NCBI RefSeq assembly: GCF_009857475.1
Contig: NZ_WWCJ01000031.1
Location: forward strand, 1 to 51,780
From: Pseudoduganella guangdongensis
GTDB taxonomy: Bacteria > Pseudomonadota > Gammaproteobacteria > Burkholderiales > Burkholderiaceae_D
Direction of reading: 5' to 3'
DNA: 51,780 nucleotides
This document shows positions 31,686 through 40,989 of this stretch, piece after piece. The notes under the pieces are model-generated. The model did no database searches, was not told the DNA's origin, and was given only the letters and a program-made list of their open reading frames with translations. Numbering within the stretch: position 1 is the stretch's first letter; every line of letters begins with the position of its first letter. Made by a program: the position numbers and the translations under genes.

Positions 31686-34064
31686 ATGAAGCGTATTCAC
31701 GTCGGTTTAGCCGCACTCTGCCTGACGGCTTCGGCCTTTGCTGCCGAGCCTTTTGATGACAAGTTCCGCCAGCTCGAGGAGCTGCTGCCTTCCGCTAATC
31801 AGTACCGCACCGCGTCCGGTGCGCCGGGCCATGCGTATTGGCAGCAGCGTGCGGATTACACCATCCGCGCTACGCTGGATGAGGCGAACCGCGCCATCAG
31901 CGGCAGCGGCCAGGTCACGTACCACAATAATTCGCCGGATACCCTGCACTACCTGTGGCTGCAGCTGGACCAGAATATCTACAAGCCGGACTCCGATGCC
32001 CGCATGACCCTGACCGCGCCGTCGCGCGAGGCCTGGGGCCGCGCCCGCAGCGATGAGGAGGGCATGAAATTCGAGGGCTTGCGCGGCATCCTGGCCGGCC
32101 GTGAGTTCGACGGCGGTTTCAAGATCGGCGCGGTGAAGGCGTCCGGCGGTGCGCCGCTGAAGTACACCGTCAACCAGACCATGATGCGCATCGACCTGCA
32201 GCAGCCGCTGAAGCCGGGCGAGAAGTTCACCTTCTCCATCGACTGGTCGTACAAGATCAATGAGCAGAAGGTGCTGGGCGGGCGCTCGGGCTTCGAGTAC
32301 TTCAGCGAGGACAAGAACGCGCTGTTCGAAATCGCGCAGTGGTTCCCGCGCATGGCGGCTTACTACGACGTCTACGGCTGGCAGCACAAGCAGTTCCTGG
32401 GCGCGGGCGAGTTCACGCTGGAATTCGGCGACTATGACGTGCAGATCACGGTGCCGGCCGACCATATCGTGGCGTCCACCGGCGAGCTGCAAAACCCGAA
32501 CGAGGTGTTGAGCGCCGCCCAGCGCGAGCGCCTGGCCAAGGCCCGCACCAGCAAGACCCCGGTCGTCATCGTGACCCAGGCGGAAGCCGAGCAGGCCGAA
32601 AAGTCGGTGGCCAAGGGCAGCAAGACCTGGCACTTCAAGGCTAAGAACGTGCGCGATTTCGCGTGGGCGTCGTCGCGCAAGTTCATCTGGGACGCGCAGG
32701 GCTACAAAAAGGACGGCACCAACGTCATGGCCATGTCCTACTACCCGAAAGAGGGCAACCCGCTGTGGGAGAAGTATTCGACGGCGGCCATCGTGCACAC
32801 CATCGAGCAGTACAACAAGTACAGCTTCGACTACCCTTACCCGACGGCGATCTCGGTCAACGGTCCGGTGGGCGGCATGGAGTATCCGATGATCTCCTTC
32901 AACGGCCCGCGCCCGGTGAAGGATAAGAAGACCGGCGACATCACCTACACCAAGCGCGCCAAGTATGGCCTGATCGGCGTGATCATCCACGAGGTCGGCC
33001 ACAACTACTACCCGATGATCATCAACAGCGATGAGCGCCAGTGGACCTGGATGGACGAGGGCCTGAACACCTTCGTGCAGTCGCTGGCCCAGGAGGCGTG
33101 GGAGGACAACTATCCGACCGGCCGCGGCGATCCGCGCTTCATCGTGGACTATATGCGCTCCAAGAACCAGGTGCCGATCATGACCAACTCGGAGTCGCTG
33201 CTCCAGTTCGGCAACAACGCCTATGCCAAGCCGGCCGCCGCGCTGAACGTGCTGCGCGAGACGGTGCTGGGGCGCGAGCTGTTCGATTACGCCTTCCGCG
33301 AGTACGCGCGCCGCTGGAAGTTCAAGCGCCCTACCCCGGCCGACTTCTTCCGCACCATGGAAGACGCTTCCGGCACCGACCTTGACTGGTTCTGGCGCGG
33401 CTGGTTCTACACCACCGATCCGGTCGACGTGTCGATCGACGGCATCACCGAATACGGCGTGAGCACCAAGAATCCGGAAGTCGAGAAGGCCTGGAAGAAG
33501 GCGCAGCGCGACGGCGAGCCGGTCTCCATCATCGACCAGCGCAACAAAGGCATGGTGCGCAAGGTGGACGAGCAGCCGCAGCTGAAGGACTTCTACAACG
33601 AGCACGACGACTTCACCGTGACCAATGTGGACCGCAACAAGTTCGCCGAGCAGAGCGCCGACCTGGAACAGTGGGAAAAAGACCTGCTGGCGCAGGGCAA
33701 GCACCTGTACCTGGTGGACTTCTCCAACCTGGGCGGCCTGGTAACCCCGCTGGTGCTGCAGATCGAACTGAAGTCGGGCAAGAAGTACGTCGAGCGCATT
33801 CCGGCCGAAGTGTGGCGCTACTCGCCGAAGAAGATCACCAAGGTCATCGTCACCGACGAGCCGCTGGTGTCGCTGGTGCAGGACCCGTACTGGGAAACCG
33901 CCGACATCGACCAGTCCAACAACGCCTGGCCGCGCAAGATCACCCCTTCGCGCCTGGAGCTGTTCAAGTCGCGTCCGGGCGGCGAGAACATGATGAAGGA
34001 CTTCAAGACCCCGCTGAAGAAGAAGGATGAGAAGTCCGACGCGGAAGGCGCCAAGAAGGAATGA
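31686..34064 (+). CDS. secreted M1 family metallopeptidase
   Basis: 792 residues. A signal peptide (MKRIHVGLAALCLTASAFA) is followed by an M1 fold. The zinc site is complete: IIHEVGHNYYP (His about 435), then exactly 18 residues to the Glu in WMDEGLNTF. The GAMEN-equivalent reads GGMEYP. After the catalytic domain come long C-terminal extensions with beta-rich stretches (VWRYSPKKITKVIV) and a lysine/glutamate tail. It should remove residues from peptides in the periplasm or at the cell surface. Its stop overlaps the DUF6702 start by four bases. Confidence 0.92.
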   Translation: MKRIHVGLAALCLTASAFAAEPFDDKFRQLEELLPSANQYRTASGAPGHAYWQQRADYTIRATLDEANRAISGSGQVTYHNNSPDTLHYLWLQLDQNIYKPDSDARMTLTAPSREAWGRARSDEEGMKFEGLRGILAGREFDGGFKIGAVKASGGAPLKYTVNQTMMRIDLQQPLKPGEKFTFSIDWSYKINEQKVLGGRSGFEYFSEDKNALFEIAQWFPRMAAYYDVYGWQHKQFLGAGEFTLEFGDYDVQITVPADHIVASTGELQNPNEVLSAAQRERLAKARTSKTPVVIVTQAEAEQAEKSVAKGSKTWHFKAKNVRDFAWASSRKFIWDAQGYKKDGTNVMAMSYYPKEGNPLWEKYSTAAIVHTIEQYNKYSFDYPYPTAISVNGPVGGMEYPMISFNGPRPVKDKKTGDITYTKRAKYGLIGVIIHEVGHNYYPMIINSDERQWTWMDEGLNTFVQSLAQEAWEDNYPTGRGDPRFIVDYMRSKNQVPIMTNSESLLQFGNNAYAKPAAALNVLRETVLGRELFDYAFREYARRWKFKRPTPADFFRTMEDASGTDLDWFWRGWFYTTDPVDVSIDGITEYGVSTKNPEVEKAWKKAQRDGEPVSIIDQRNKGMVRKVDEQPQLKDFYNEHDDFTVTNVDRNKFAEQSADLEQWEKDLLAQGKHLYLVDFSNLGGLVTPLVLQIELKSGKKYVERIPAEVWRYSPKKITKVIVTDEPLVSLVQDPYWETADIDQSNNAWPRKITPSRLELFKSRPGGENMMKDFKTPLKKKDEKSDAEGAKKE

Positions 34065-34549
34065 TGCGTTTCAAAGCCGTCCTCGGGGCGGCGCTGCTCT
34101 GGTGCAGCGCCGCCGCGCAAGCCCATAATTTCCACGTAGGTTTAACGGAGATCAGCTTCAATCCCCGTTCCGGCAACACGGAGGTGGTGCACACCTACAC
34201 GGCGCATGATGTGGAAGCACTGTTGATGAACCTGTACCAGCGCCATTTCGACCTTGGCCTGGAGGAGGACCAGGCGGTGTTCCGCCGCTATATCGAGAAG
34301 CAGTTCCGCATCTCCGTCGACGGCAAGCCCCTGCCCTTGCAATGGGTCGGCATGCAGGCCAATGTCGACACCATCAACGTCTTCCAGGAAATCGAGAGCA
34401 CCTCGCTGCCGGCGGGCGCCGCCTTGCTCAACGCGGTGCTGACCGACTTCCTGCCGCAACAAGCCAATAATGTGAACGTGAGCGGTTTCGGCCGCCCTGC
34501 CGCATCCATCGTTTTCAATCGCGAACGCCGTGAACAACCGCTTCCTTAA
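34061..34549 (+). CDS. DUF6702 family secreted protein
   Basis: 162 residues. A signal peptide (MMRFKAVLGAALLWCSAAAQA) is followed at once by HNFHVGLTEISFNPRSGNTE, the family's opening. The later VHTYTAHDVEALL adds further histidines, which could bind metal. ATG 34061 overlaps the peptidase stop (ATGATG), so either of two starts is possible. Its 3' end overlaps the receptor gene by 20 bases. The family's role is not known, but here it sits between a metallopeptidase and an outer-membrane receptor. Confidence 0.82.
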   Translation: MMRFKAVLGAALLWCSAAAQAHNFHVGLTEISFNPRSGNTEVVHTYTAHDVEALLMNLYQRHFDLGLEEDQAVFRRYIEKQFRISVDGKPLPLQWVGMQANVDTINVFQEIESTSLPAGAALLNAVLTDFLPQQANNVNVSGFGRPAASIVFNRERREQPLP

Positions 34550-36584
34550 GCGCGCGCCGCTGCCAGCCCTGGCGCTGGCAGGCGTGCTCGCGCCCCCGGC
34601 CGCCCAGGCCGACGACCCTTTCCTGCAACGCGTGCTGATCGAGGGCGCGCGCGCCAGCCAGGTCGGCGTGGCCGATTCGGCCGGCATGGGCAGCGTGTCC
34701 CGGCGCCAGCTGGAGGCGCGCACCATATACCGTCCCGGCGAACTGCTGGAGGCGACGCCGGGGCTGGTGGCCAGCCAGCATAGCGGCGAGGGCAAGGCCA
34801 ACCAGTTCTACCTGCGCGGCTTTAACCTGGACCACGGCACCGACCTGCGCACCACGGTCGATGGCATGCCGGTCAACCAGCGCAGCCATGCGCACGGCCA
34901 GGGCTGGACCGACCTCAATTTCATCATCCCGGAACTGGTGGCGCGGCTGGACTACAACAAGGGGCCGTACAACGCCAGCACGGGGGACTTTTCCTCGGCC
35001 GGCGCCACGGCGATCCATTACTCCAGCCGCCTGGCGCAGGACCAGGCCAGCCTGAGCGCCGGCCAGGGTGGCTATGGCCGCGTCCTGCTGGCGGGCACGC
35101 GCGAACGCGCGGTCGCGGACGCGCCGGGAGCCTGGCTGTACGCGCTGGAGGCGGTGCACAACGACGGTCCCTTTACGCGCGGCGACAACTTCCGCAAGCT
35201 GAATGCGGTGCTGCGCTACAGCGATGGCTTTGCCAACAATGGCTACACCGTCACCGCCATGGCCTATCGCGGCGCGTGGAACGCCACCGACCAGATTCCG
35301 CAGCGCGCCGTCGACAGCGGCTTGCTGGGCCGTTTCGACGGCGTCGACCTGACCGATGGCGGCCAGGCGCGCCGCTTCAGCCTGTCCGCCGCCTGGGCCC
35401 GCAGCGATGAGCAGCAGACCACGCGCGCCAGCGCCTACATCATCAACAACCGGCTGGAGCTGTTCTCCAATTTCACCTACTTCCTGGACGACCCGCTCCA
35501 CGGCGACCAGTTCGCCCAGCCCGACCGGCGCGTGACCAGCGGTTTCGAAGCGAGCCACAGCTGGCACGAACACGCCGGCGACATGGCCTGGCACACCACC
35601 GTGGGCGTACAGGCGCAGAACGACAATATCTTCAACGCGCTGCAGCACACCGAGGCGCGCCGCGTGCTGGAAACCACGCGCGCCGACCATATCGCGGAAA
35701 CCAGCGCCGCCCTCTACCTGGAGCAGCACCTGCGCCTGGCGCCTTGGCTGCGCGGCGAAGCCGGCCTGCGCCTGGACCGCTACCGCTTCGACGTGCGCGG
35801 GCGCGATGGCGATGCCGGCGGCGCCGCGCGTGCCGACGCCACCCTGTTCAGCCCCAGCGTCAGCCTGGCCTTCGGCCCCTGGTCGCGCACCGAGTTTTAC
35901 TTCAACGCCGGACGCGGCTTCCACAGCAACGATGCGCGCGGCGTGACCCAGGCGCAGGACCCGGCCACCCCGCTGGCCAAATCGCGCGGCATGGAGTTTG
36001 GCCTGCGCAGCGAGGCGGTGAAAGGCCTGCAGACCGTGCTGGCCATCTATAAGCTGGATTTCGACTCCGAACTGGTCTACCTGGGCGATGCCGGCAGCAC
36101 CGAGGCCGGCCGCCCGAGCCGGCGCTACGGCATTGAATTCTCCAATTATTACAAGCTGGCCAAATGGCTGTCGCTGGACGCCGACCTGGCCTTCGCGCGC
36201 GGCCGTTTCCGCCACAGCGGGCCGGGAGAAGGCGAGCGCATCCCCGGCGCGGTGGAAGGCGTGGCCCAGCTGGCCGCCACCTTCACCCCGGCCGGGCCCT
36301 GGTCCGGCGCCCTGCGCCTGCGCTGGTTCGGCCCGCGCCCGCTGGTGGAGGACAACTCGGTCCGCTCCAAGGCCAGCGCCACCCTCAACGGCCGCCTGGC
36401 CTATAAGCTGGACGCCCGCACCACCCTGGAGCTGGAAGGCTTCAACCTGGCCAACCGCAAGGTTTCGGCCATCGACTACTTCTACGAATCGCGCTTGCGC
36501 GGCGAGGATGCAGCCCGGGCGGACGTCCACTTCCACCCGATCGAAGCGCGCTCCTTCCGCGCCAGCTTGAGCCGCGCCTTCTAA
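34530..36584 (+). CDS. TonB-dependent outer-membrane receptor
   Basis: 684 residues from GTG 34530. A signal peptide (about 1-27, ending PPAAQA) precedes the plug (ELLEATPGLVASQHSGEGKA, FYLRGFNLDHGTDL, VDGMPVNQRSHAHGQGW). A 22-stranded barrel follows, ending in the terminal phenylalanine (FRASLSRAF). The plug keeps the GEGKANQFYLRG signature. No STN domain is seen, so it is a plain receptor without sigma/anti-sigma signalling. Substrate unknown. The histidine-rich plug stretch SHAHGQG recalls metal or metallophore receptors. Confidence 0.9.
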   Translation: MNNRFLKRAPLPALALAGVLAPPAAQADDPFLQRVLIEGARASQVGVADSAGMGSVSRRQLEARTIYRPGELLEATPGLVASQHSGEGKANQFYLRGFNLDHGTDLRTTVDGMPVNQRSHAHGQGWTDLNFIIPELVARLDYNKGPYNASTGDFSSAGATAIHYSSRLAQDQASLSAGQGGYGRVLLAGTRERAVADAPGAWLYALEAVHNDGPFTRGDNFRKLNAVLRYSDGFANNGYTVTAMAYRGAWNATDQIPQRAVDSGLLGRFDGVDLTDGGQARRFSLSAAWARSDEQQTTRASAYIINNRLELFSNFTYFLDDPLHGDQFAQPDRRVTSGFEASHSWHEHAGDMAWHTTVGVQAQNDNIFNALQHTEARRVLETTRADHIAETSAALYLEQHLRLAPWLRGEAGLRLDRYRFDVRGRDGDAGGAARADATLFSPSVSLAFGPWSRTEFYFNAGRGFHSNDARGVTQAQDPATPLAKSRGMEFGLRSEAVKGLQTVLAIYKLDFDSELVYLGDAGSTEAGRPSRRYGIEFSNYYKLAKWLSLDADLAFARGRFRHSGPGEGERIPGAVEGVAQLAATFTPAGPWSGALRLRWFGPRPLVEDNSVRSKASATLNGRLAYKLDARTTLELEGFNLANRKVSAIDYFYESRLRGEDAARADVHFHPIEARSFRASLSRAF

Positions 36585-36640
36585 ACCGGGAAACCAGGGG
36601 TCTGGCCACGCGTGGAGCGCCATTTAAGTACAATAAGGGC

Positions 36641-37354
36641 ATGATGACGCCCTTGCCCCAATTGATCCACACCTTGCGCAGCGCCGGCTACGCGCTGCTC
36701 AAGCCGGCCGACGTGGCCATCCTGGCCAACTGCACCCTGGATGAACTGAACGCCCTGGTCCCGGCCTGGGACGACCTGGCCCCGGACAACTACCTGAAGG
36801 ACGGCGGCCGCTACCGCCGCCGCCGCCATTCCTGCTTCGTGCAGGACGGCGCCGCGCTGCAGCAGGTAGCGCACCGCGCCCACTGGCAGCCGGTCGAATA
36901 CAACGCCCTGCACGGCGGCATGCGCCGCCTGTTCGAGCCGGTCGGCGAGCAGACTGTGGCCAGCCCGGCCTGGCACAAGCTGCTGGCGGCCATCGGCCAG
37001 GCCTGCGGCCAGGTGCGCGGCCAGGGCCCCTGGTATGTGGAAGCCCACCAGTTCCGCATCGACACCACCGACGGCATCGGCCGCCCCACCCCGGAAGGGG
37101 CGCACCGCGACGGCGTCGATTTCGTGGCTGTGCTGCTGGTGGGCCGGCATGGCATCAAGGGCGGCGAAACCCGGGTCTTCGAGGCCGACGGCCCGAACGG
37201 CAAGCGCTTCACCATGACCGAGCCCTGGACGCTTTTACTACTTGATGATGCGGCTGTCATCCACGAATCCACCCCGATCCAGCCGCTCGCCGGCCATGGC
37301 CACCGCGACACCCTGGTGCTCACCTATCGCGATGGCGGTTTCCAAGGCGGTTAA
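36641..37354 (+). CDS. 2-oxoglutarate/Fe(II) dioxygenase (PF10014 type)
   Basis: 237 residues. The iron ligands are in PEGAHRDGVDFVAVLLV (His and Asp) and in AAVIHESTPI (His), and the 2-oxoglutarate arginine is in HRDTLVLTYRDGG. The length and layout match the family that includes amino acid hydroxylases such as L-isoleucine dioxygenase. Start at ATG 36641 or 36644. A -10-like TACAAT ends only 6 bases before it, so the mRNA could be nearly leaderless. It stands alone, so the substrate cannot be inferred from neighbours. Confidence 0.85.
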   Translation: MMTPLPQLIHTLRSAGYALLKPADVAILANCTLDELNALVPAWDDLAPDNYLKDGGRYRRRRHSCFVQDGAALQQVAHRAHWQPVEYNALHGGMRRLFEPVGEQTVASPAWHKLLAAIGQACGQVRGQGPWYVEAHQFRIDTTDGIGRPTPEGAHRDGVDFVAVLLVGRHGIKGGETRVFEADGPNGKRFTMTEPWTLLLLDDAAVIHESTPIQPLAGHGHRDTLVLTYRDGGFQGG

Positions 37355-37362
37355 AAAAACGG

Positions 37363-37368
37363 TATAGT
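37363..37368 (+). promoter_or_regulatory. -10-like TATAGT before the two-component operon
   Basis: TATAGT lies 28 bases upstream of the TTG start at 37397. The -35 region TTCCAA (37340-37345, 17-base spacing) is a half match and falls in the end of the upstream gene. Confidence 0.35.
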
Positions 37369-37396
37369 CTGAACACCCAACCATTCAGGAGGCGTC

Positions 37397-38758
37397 TTGG
37401 ACTCCAGCTACGATATCGCGCCCGATGAGCTGGAAGTACTCATCGTGGAAGACAGTCCGACCCAGGCCGAGCGCCTGCGCCGGCTGATCCAGTCCACCGG
37501 CTACCGCGCCCGGGTGGCGGCCAACGGCAAACTGGCCCTGGCCGAAATCCACGAGCGCAAGCCGCACCTGGTGCTGTCCGACATTGTCATGCCGGAAATG
37601 AACGGCTATGAGCTGTGCCGCGCCATCAAGGCCGCCACGGAACTGCGCGATATCCCGGTCATCCTGGTCACCTCCCTGACCGACCCCAAGGACATCATCC
37701 GCGGCATTGAATGCGGCGCGGACAACTTCATCCGCAAGCCCTATGCCGAGGACTACCTGCTGAACCGCATCGGCCAGATGCTGGTCAACCAGAAACTGCG
37801 CAAGAACGCGAATATGGAGGTCGGCATCGCCCTCTACCTGGGCGACCAGAAGCACTTCATCAACGCCGAGCGGCAGCAAATCCTCGACCTGCTGATCTCC
37901 ACCTACGAACAGGCGGTGCAGGTCAACAGCGAACTGCAGGCGCGCGAGCGGCAGGTGATCGAGCTGAATATGCGCCTGGCGCACCACGCCGGCGAGCTGG
38001 AGATCACCAACCGCGAAATCGCGCTGAAGAACCTGGAGCTGGCGGAAGCGAGCCGCATGAAGTCGGCCTTCATCGCCAATATGTCGCACGAGCTGCGCAC
38101 GCCGCTGAACGCCATCATCGGCTTCACCGGCGCCCTGCTCATGAAGCTGCCCGGTCCCCTGACCGATGAACAGGACCGCCAGCTCAACACCATCCGCTCC
38201 AGCGCGCGCCACCTGCTGTCGCTGATCAACGATATCCTGGACGTGGCCAAGATCGAGGCCGGCAAGGTCACCCTGTCGCTGGAGCCGGTGCACTGCCAGC
38301 AGCTGATGGGCGAAGTGGCCGACACCCTGCGCCCGCTGGCCGCGCAAAAAGGGCTGGAAGTGTTCATCGAGCTGCCGCAGCAGCCCATCATGCTGCAGAC
38401 CGACCGCCGCGCCCTGGCCCAGATCCTGATCAACCTGGCCAACAACGCCATCAAGTTCACGGAAAAAGGCATGGTCAAGCTGACCCTGTCGACGCACAAG
38501 GACGACCAGGGCCAGGACATCACTGAATTCAATGTGATCGACAGCGGCAGCGGCATCAAGGAGGAAGACCAGGCCAGACTGTTCCAGGCCTTCTCCCAGC
38601 TGGACAGCACCTCGACCCGGCACGCCGAAGGGGCGGGCCTGGGCTTGTACCTGAGCCAGAACCTGGCCAACCTGCTGGGCGGCTCGCTGTTCTTCAGCAG
38701 CGATTTCGGCAAAGGCAGCACCTTTACGCTTGCGCTCAAATGTCGGCACGCATCCTGA
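37397..38758 (+). CDS. receiver-histidine kinase hybrid (REC at the N-terminus)
   Basis: 453 residues from a TTG start. AGGAGG lies four bases upstream, and no ATG fits as well. An N-terminal receiver (IVEDSPTQAERL, phospho-Asp in LVLSDIVMPEMNG, Lys in FIRKPYAEDYL) is followed by a linker and coiled coil (about 130-215). The transmitter has ANMSHELRTPLNAIIGF, INLANNAIKFTE, DSGSGI and GAGLGLYLSQNLA. There is no membrane segment, so the protein is cytoplasmic and controlled through its own receiver. It overlaps the next gene by 19 bases. Confidence 0.92.
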   Translation: MDSSYDIAPDELEVLIVEDSPTQAERLRRLIQSTGYRARVAANGKLALAEIHERKPHLVLSDIVMPEMNGYELCRAIKAATELRDIPVILVTSLTDPKDIIRGIECGADNFIRKPYAEDYLLNRIGQMLVNQKLRKNANMEVGIALYLGDQKHFINAERQQILDLLISTYEQAVQVNSELQARERQVIELNMRLAHHAGELEITNREIALKNLELAEASRMKSAFIANMSHELRTPLNAIIGFTGALLMKLPGPLTDEQDRQLNTIRSSARHLLSLINDILDVAKIEAGKVTLSLEPVHCQQLMGEVADTLRPLAAQKGLEVFIELPQQPIMLQTDRRALAQILINLANNAIKFTEKGMVKLTLSTHKDDQGQDITEFNVIDSGSGIKEEDQARLFQAFSQLDSTSTRHAEGAGLGLYLSQNLANLLGGSLFFSSDFGKGSTFTLALKCRHAS

Positions 38759-39555
38759 TCATCGAGGACAACCAGGCCAATATCGACCTGATGACCTACC
38801 TGCTGCAGGCCTTCGGCCATCGCCCGCTGCTGGCGACGGACGGCGAGATGGGCTGCGCGCTGGCCGCCAGCGAACGGCCCGACCTGATCCTGTGCGACCT
38901 GCACCTGCCCAAGCTGGACGGCCTGGGCGTGGTGGCCAAACTGCGCGCCGACCCGGCCACGCGCGCCATCCCCATCCTGGCCGCCAGCGCACTGCCGGTG
39001 ACCGACGGTTGCGCCGCCTTGCGCCGTGCCGGCTTTTCCGGCTGCCTGCCCAAGTCGCTGGAGCCCGACGTCCTGCTCCCGGCGCTGGAAACCTTCCTGC
39101 CGCCGCAGCTGCGCGCCGGCGCCGTGCCGCAGTCGGGCGCCCCGTCTGCGGCGCCCGCCCCGGTAACCGCAGCGCCCGCGCCTTCCGCGCAGGGCGCGCC
39201 GCGTGGGCGCGTGCTGCTGCTCGACGCCGCGCCGGAAAACGCCGGCCTGGTGGCCGCCATCCTGGCCCACACCGGCTATGCGGTAAACAGCGCCGTCAAC
39301 CCGGCGCAAGCGGGCGCCCTGCTGGACGGCCATGCCTACGAGCTGGCGGTCTGCGACCTGGGATTGTTTGAAGCGCACCGCCTGTCCTTCCTGGCCGATG
39401 CGCTGGAGATGGCGCCGGGCTTGCCGGTGCTGCTGATCCGCCCGGACGATGACGAGGACCTGGGCACCCTGGGCGCGGGACGGCGCCGCAGCATGCTGAC
39501 GCACCCGCTCGAGCCGCAGCAACTGGTGGCGGCGATCGACGCCCTGCTGGCTTAG
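38740..39555 (+). CDS. response regulator with two receiver domains, second degenerate
   Basis: 271 residues. The first receiver (residues 1-120) is complete, with IIEDNQANIDL, LILCDLHLPKLDG and GCLPKSLEP. A proline/alanine linker (GAPSAAPAPVTAAPAPSAQG) leads to a second receiver-like domain (about 155-270). Its phospho-Asp is present (LAVCDLGLF), but the conserved Lys is His (LTHPLEP). There is no output domain, so it probably works by protein contact or as a phosphate relay for the kinase upstream, to which it is coupled by a 19-base overlap. Confidence 0.9.
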   Translation: MSARILIIEDNQANIDLMTYLLQAFGHRPLLATDGEMGCALAASERPDLILCDLHLPKLDGLGVVAKLRADPATRAIPILAASALPVTDGCAALRRAGFSGCLPKSLEPDVLLPALETFLPPQLRAGAVPQSGAPSAAPAPVTAAPAPSAQGAPRGRVLLLDAAPENAGLVAAILAHTGYAVNSAVNPAQAGALLDGHAYELAVCDLGLFEAHRLSFLADALEMAPGLPVLLIRPDDDEDLGTLGAGRRRSMLTHPLEPQQLVAAIDALLA

Positions 39556-39568
39556 CGTGAATCCGCCC

Positions 39569-39682
39569 CTAGCCCAGCGAGAACCAGCCCAGTGCCACCA
39601 GGCTAAACACCACCAGCAACAGCGCCATCACGTCTTCCGAACGCTCGTCGTCACTGATGAGTTTCCAGAGAAATCTCAGCAT
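39569..39682 (-). CDS. 37-residue single-pass membrane protein
   Basis: The frame MLRFLWKLISDDERSEDVMA and on ends LVVFSLVALGWFSLG. It has an acidic middle (DDERSED) and one C-terminal membrane helix (about 19-35). AGGAGG lies five bases upstream of ATG 39682, one of the best ribosome sites in the window, which argues that it is translated. It sits between convergent larger genes. Function unknown. Confidence 0.65.
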   Translation of the reverse strand: MLRFLWKLISDDERSEDVMALLLVVFSLVALGWFSLG

Positions 39683-39731
39683 TGCAACCTCCTGCGTCCA
39701 GTCTAGCACCTGGCAGCGCAGCGCGCCGCGC

Positions 39732-40976
39732 TTAAATCAGCTGCAGTCCCGCCCCCGCCGGCAGGCCGGGGAAAGTGCGCGCCAGGGCGCTGCCGTCGAG
39801 CCGCAGGTGGCGCTCCGCCACGTGCGCCAGCACCTGGCGGAAGTCGGTCGTCACCGGCAGGTCGCGCCCCTCGTTCAGCTGGGCCTCGGCCAGGCCGCGC
39901 CACTCGCCCGCCACCTTGCCGCCCTGGATTTTCCCGCCCAGCAGCCACATGGCGTTGCCGTGGCCGTGATCGGTGCCGCGGTTGCCGTTCTCGCGCGCGG
40001 TACGGCCGAATTCGGACATCACCACAATCACCGTCTCGTCGAACAGCGGCCCCAGGCGCTGCGCCAGGGTCGCCAGCCCCTGCCCCAGCGGCTGCAGGCG
40101 GCTGGCCAGTTGGCCCTTGCCCGCGCCCTGGTTGGCGTGGGTGTCCCAGCCGCCCAGCGCAATGAAGGCCAGTTGGATATCCGGCTTGTTGCGCATCAGC
40201 GTTGCCAGCCGGGCAGCATCGTCGGGAAAGCCGTTCGGCAGCGGCGCGCCGTTATCGGCCGCCTGCATTTCGGCCAGCATGCCGCCGTTGGCCGCGTTCA
40301 TGACTTCCTGGTGCGCCATGCGGCCGTCGTTGTAGACCTTGCCGTAGCGCTCATGGCCCGCATACAGGCGGTCGAAGGCGCGGCCCACGGCGGGCCGGTC
40401 GAGCGGCGTGGCGCGGGTGCCGGCGGCGCCGTTGGCCAGGTTGGTGGCGGGCATGGCGCCGGCCAGGATGCGCGGCATCAGCGGGCCGATGGACAGCGCG
40501 CGCGTGGGCGTGGTTTCCCCCGGCAAAGCGCCCAGCAGGCGGTTCATCCAGCCGTCCTGCGTGCCCTTCACGCCCGGTGTGCCGGACTCCATATAGTCCT
40601 GCGCGTCGAAATGCGAGCGGCTGGCATCGGCCGAACCGCTGGCGTGCACAAAGGCCAGCTTCTTCTGCTGCCACAACGGCAGCAAGGGCGCCAGCGCCGG
40701 ATGCAGGCCGAAATAGCCGTCCAGGTCCAGCGCGCCGTCCTCCTGCCCTGGCCGCGCCAGGGCGATGCTGGGCCGCAGGCGCGCATATTCAGGGTCGGCC
40801 ACCGGCGCCACCACGTTCATGCCGTCCACCGCGCCGCGCAGCATGACCACGATCAGCTTTTTCGCCGTGGGCGCCGCGCTGCCCGGCGCCAGGGTGGCGG
40901 CCCAGGCGTGCGGTCCCAGGGGCAGCAGCAGGCCGGCGCTGGCGGCAAAAGCGTTCAGGAATTGGCGTCGTTGCAT
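39732..40976 (-). CDS. DUF1501 family protein, Tat-exported
   Basis: 414 residues. The N-terminus MQRRQFLNAFAASAGLLL is a twin-arginine signal. The DUF1501 core is marked by LIVVMLRGAVDGMNVVAP, DGYFGLHPALAPLL, IALGGWDTHANQG, VIVVMSEFGRTARENG and DHGHGNAMWLLGG, the last resembling alkaline-phosphatase-superfamily metal sites (sulfatase-like). It always pairs with DUF1800, as here. Their joint role is not established. GGAG precedes ATG 40976. It lies 13 bases after the DUF1800 gene. Confidence 0.9.
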   Translation of the reverse strand: MQRRQFLNAFAASAGLLLPLGPHAWAATLAPGSAAPTAKKLIVVMLRGAVDGMNVVAPVADPEYARLRPSIALARPGQEDGALDLDGYFGLHPALAPLLPLWQQKKLAFVHASGSADASRSHFDAQDYMESGTPGVKGTQDGWMNRLLGALPGETTPTRALSIGPLMPRILAGAMPATNLANGAAGTRATPLDRPAVGRAFDRLYAGHERYGKVYNDGRMAHQEVMNAANGGMLAEMQAADNGAPLPNGFPDDAARLATLMRNKPDIQLAFIALGGWDTHANQGAGKGQLASRLQPLGQGLATLAQRLGPLFDETVIVVMSEFGRTARENGNRGTDHGHGNAMWLLGGKIQGGKVAGEWRGLAEAQLNEGRDLPVTTDFRQVLAHVAERHLRLDGSALARTFPGLPAGAGLQLI

Positions 40977-40989
40977 AGCGGGCTCCGGG

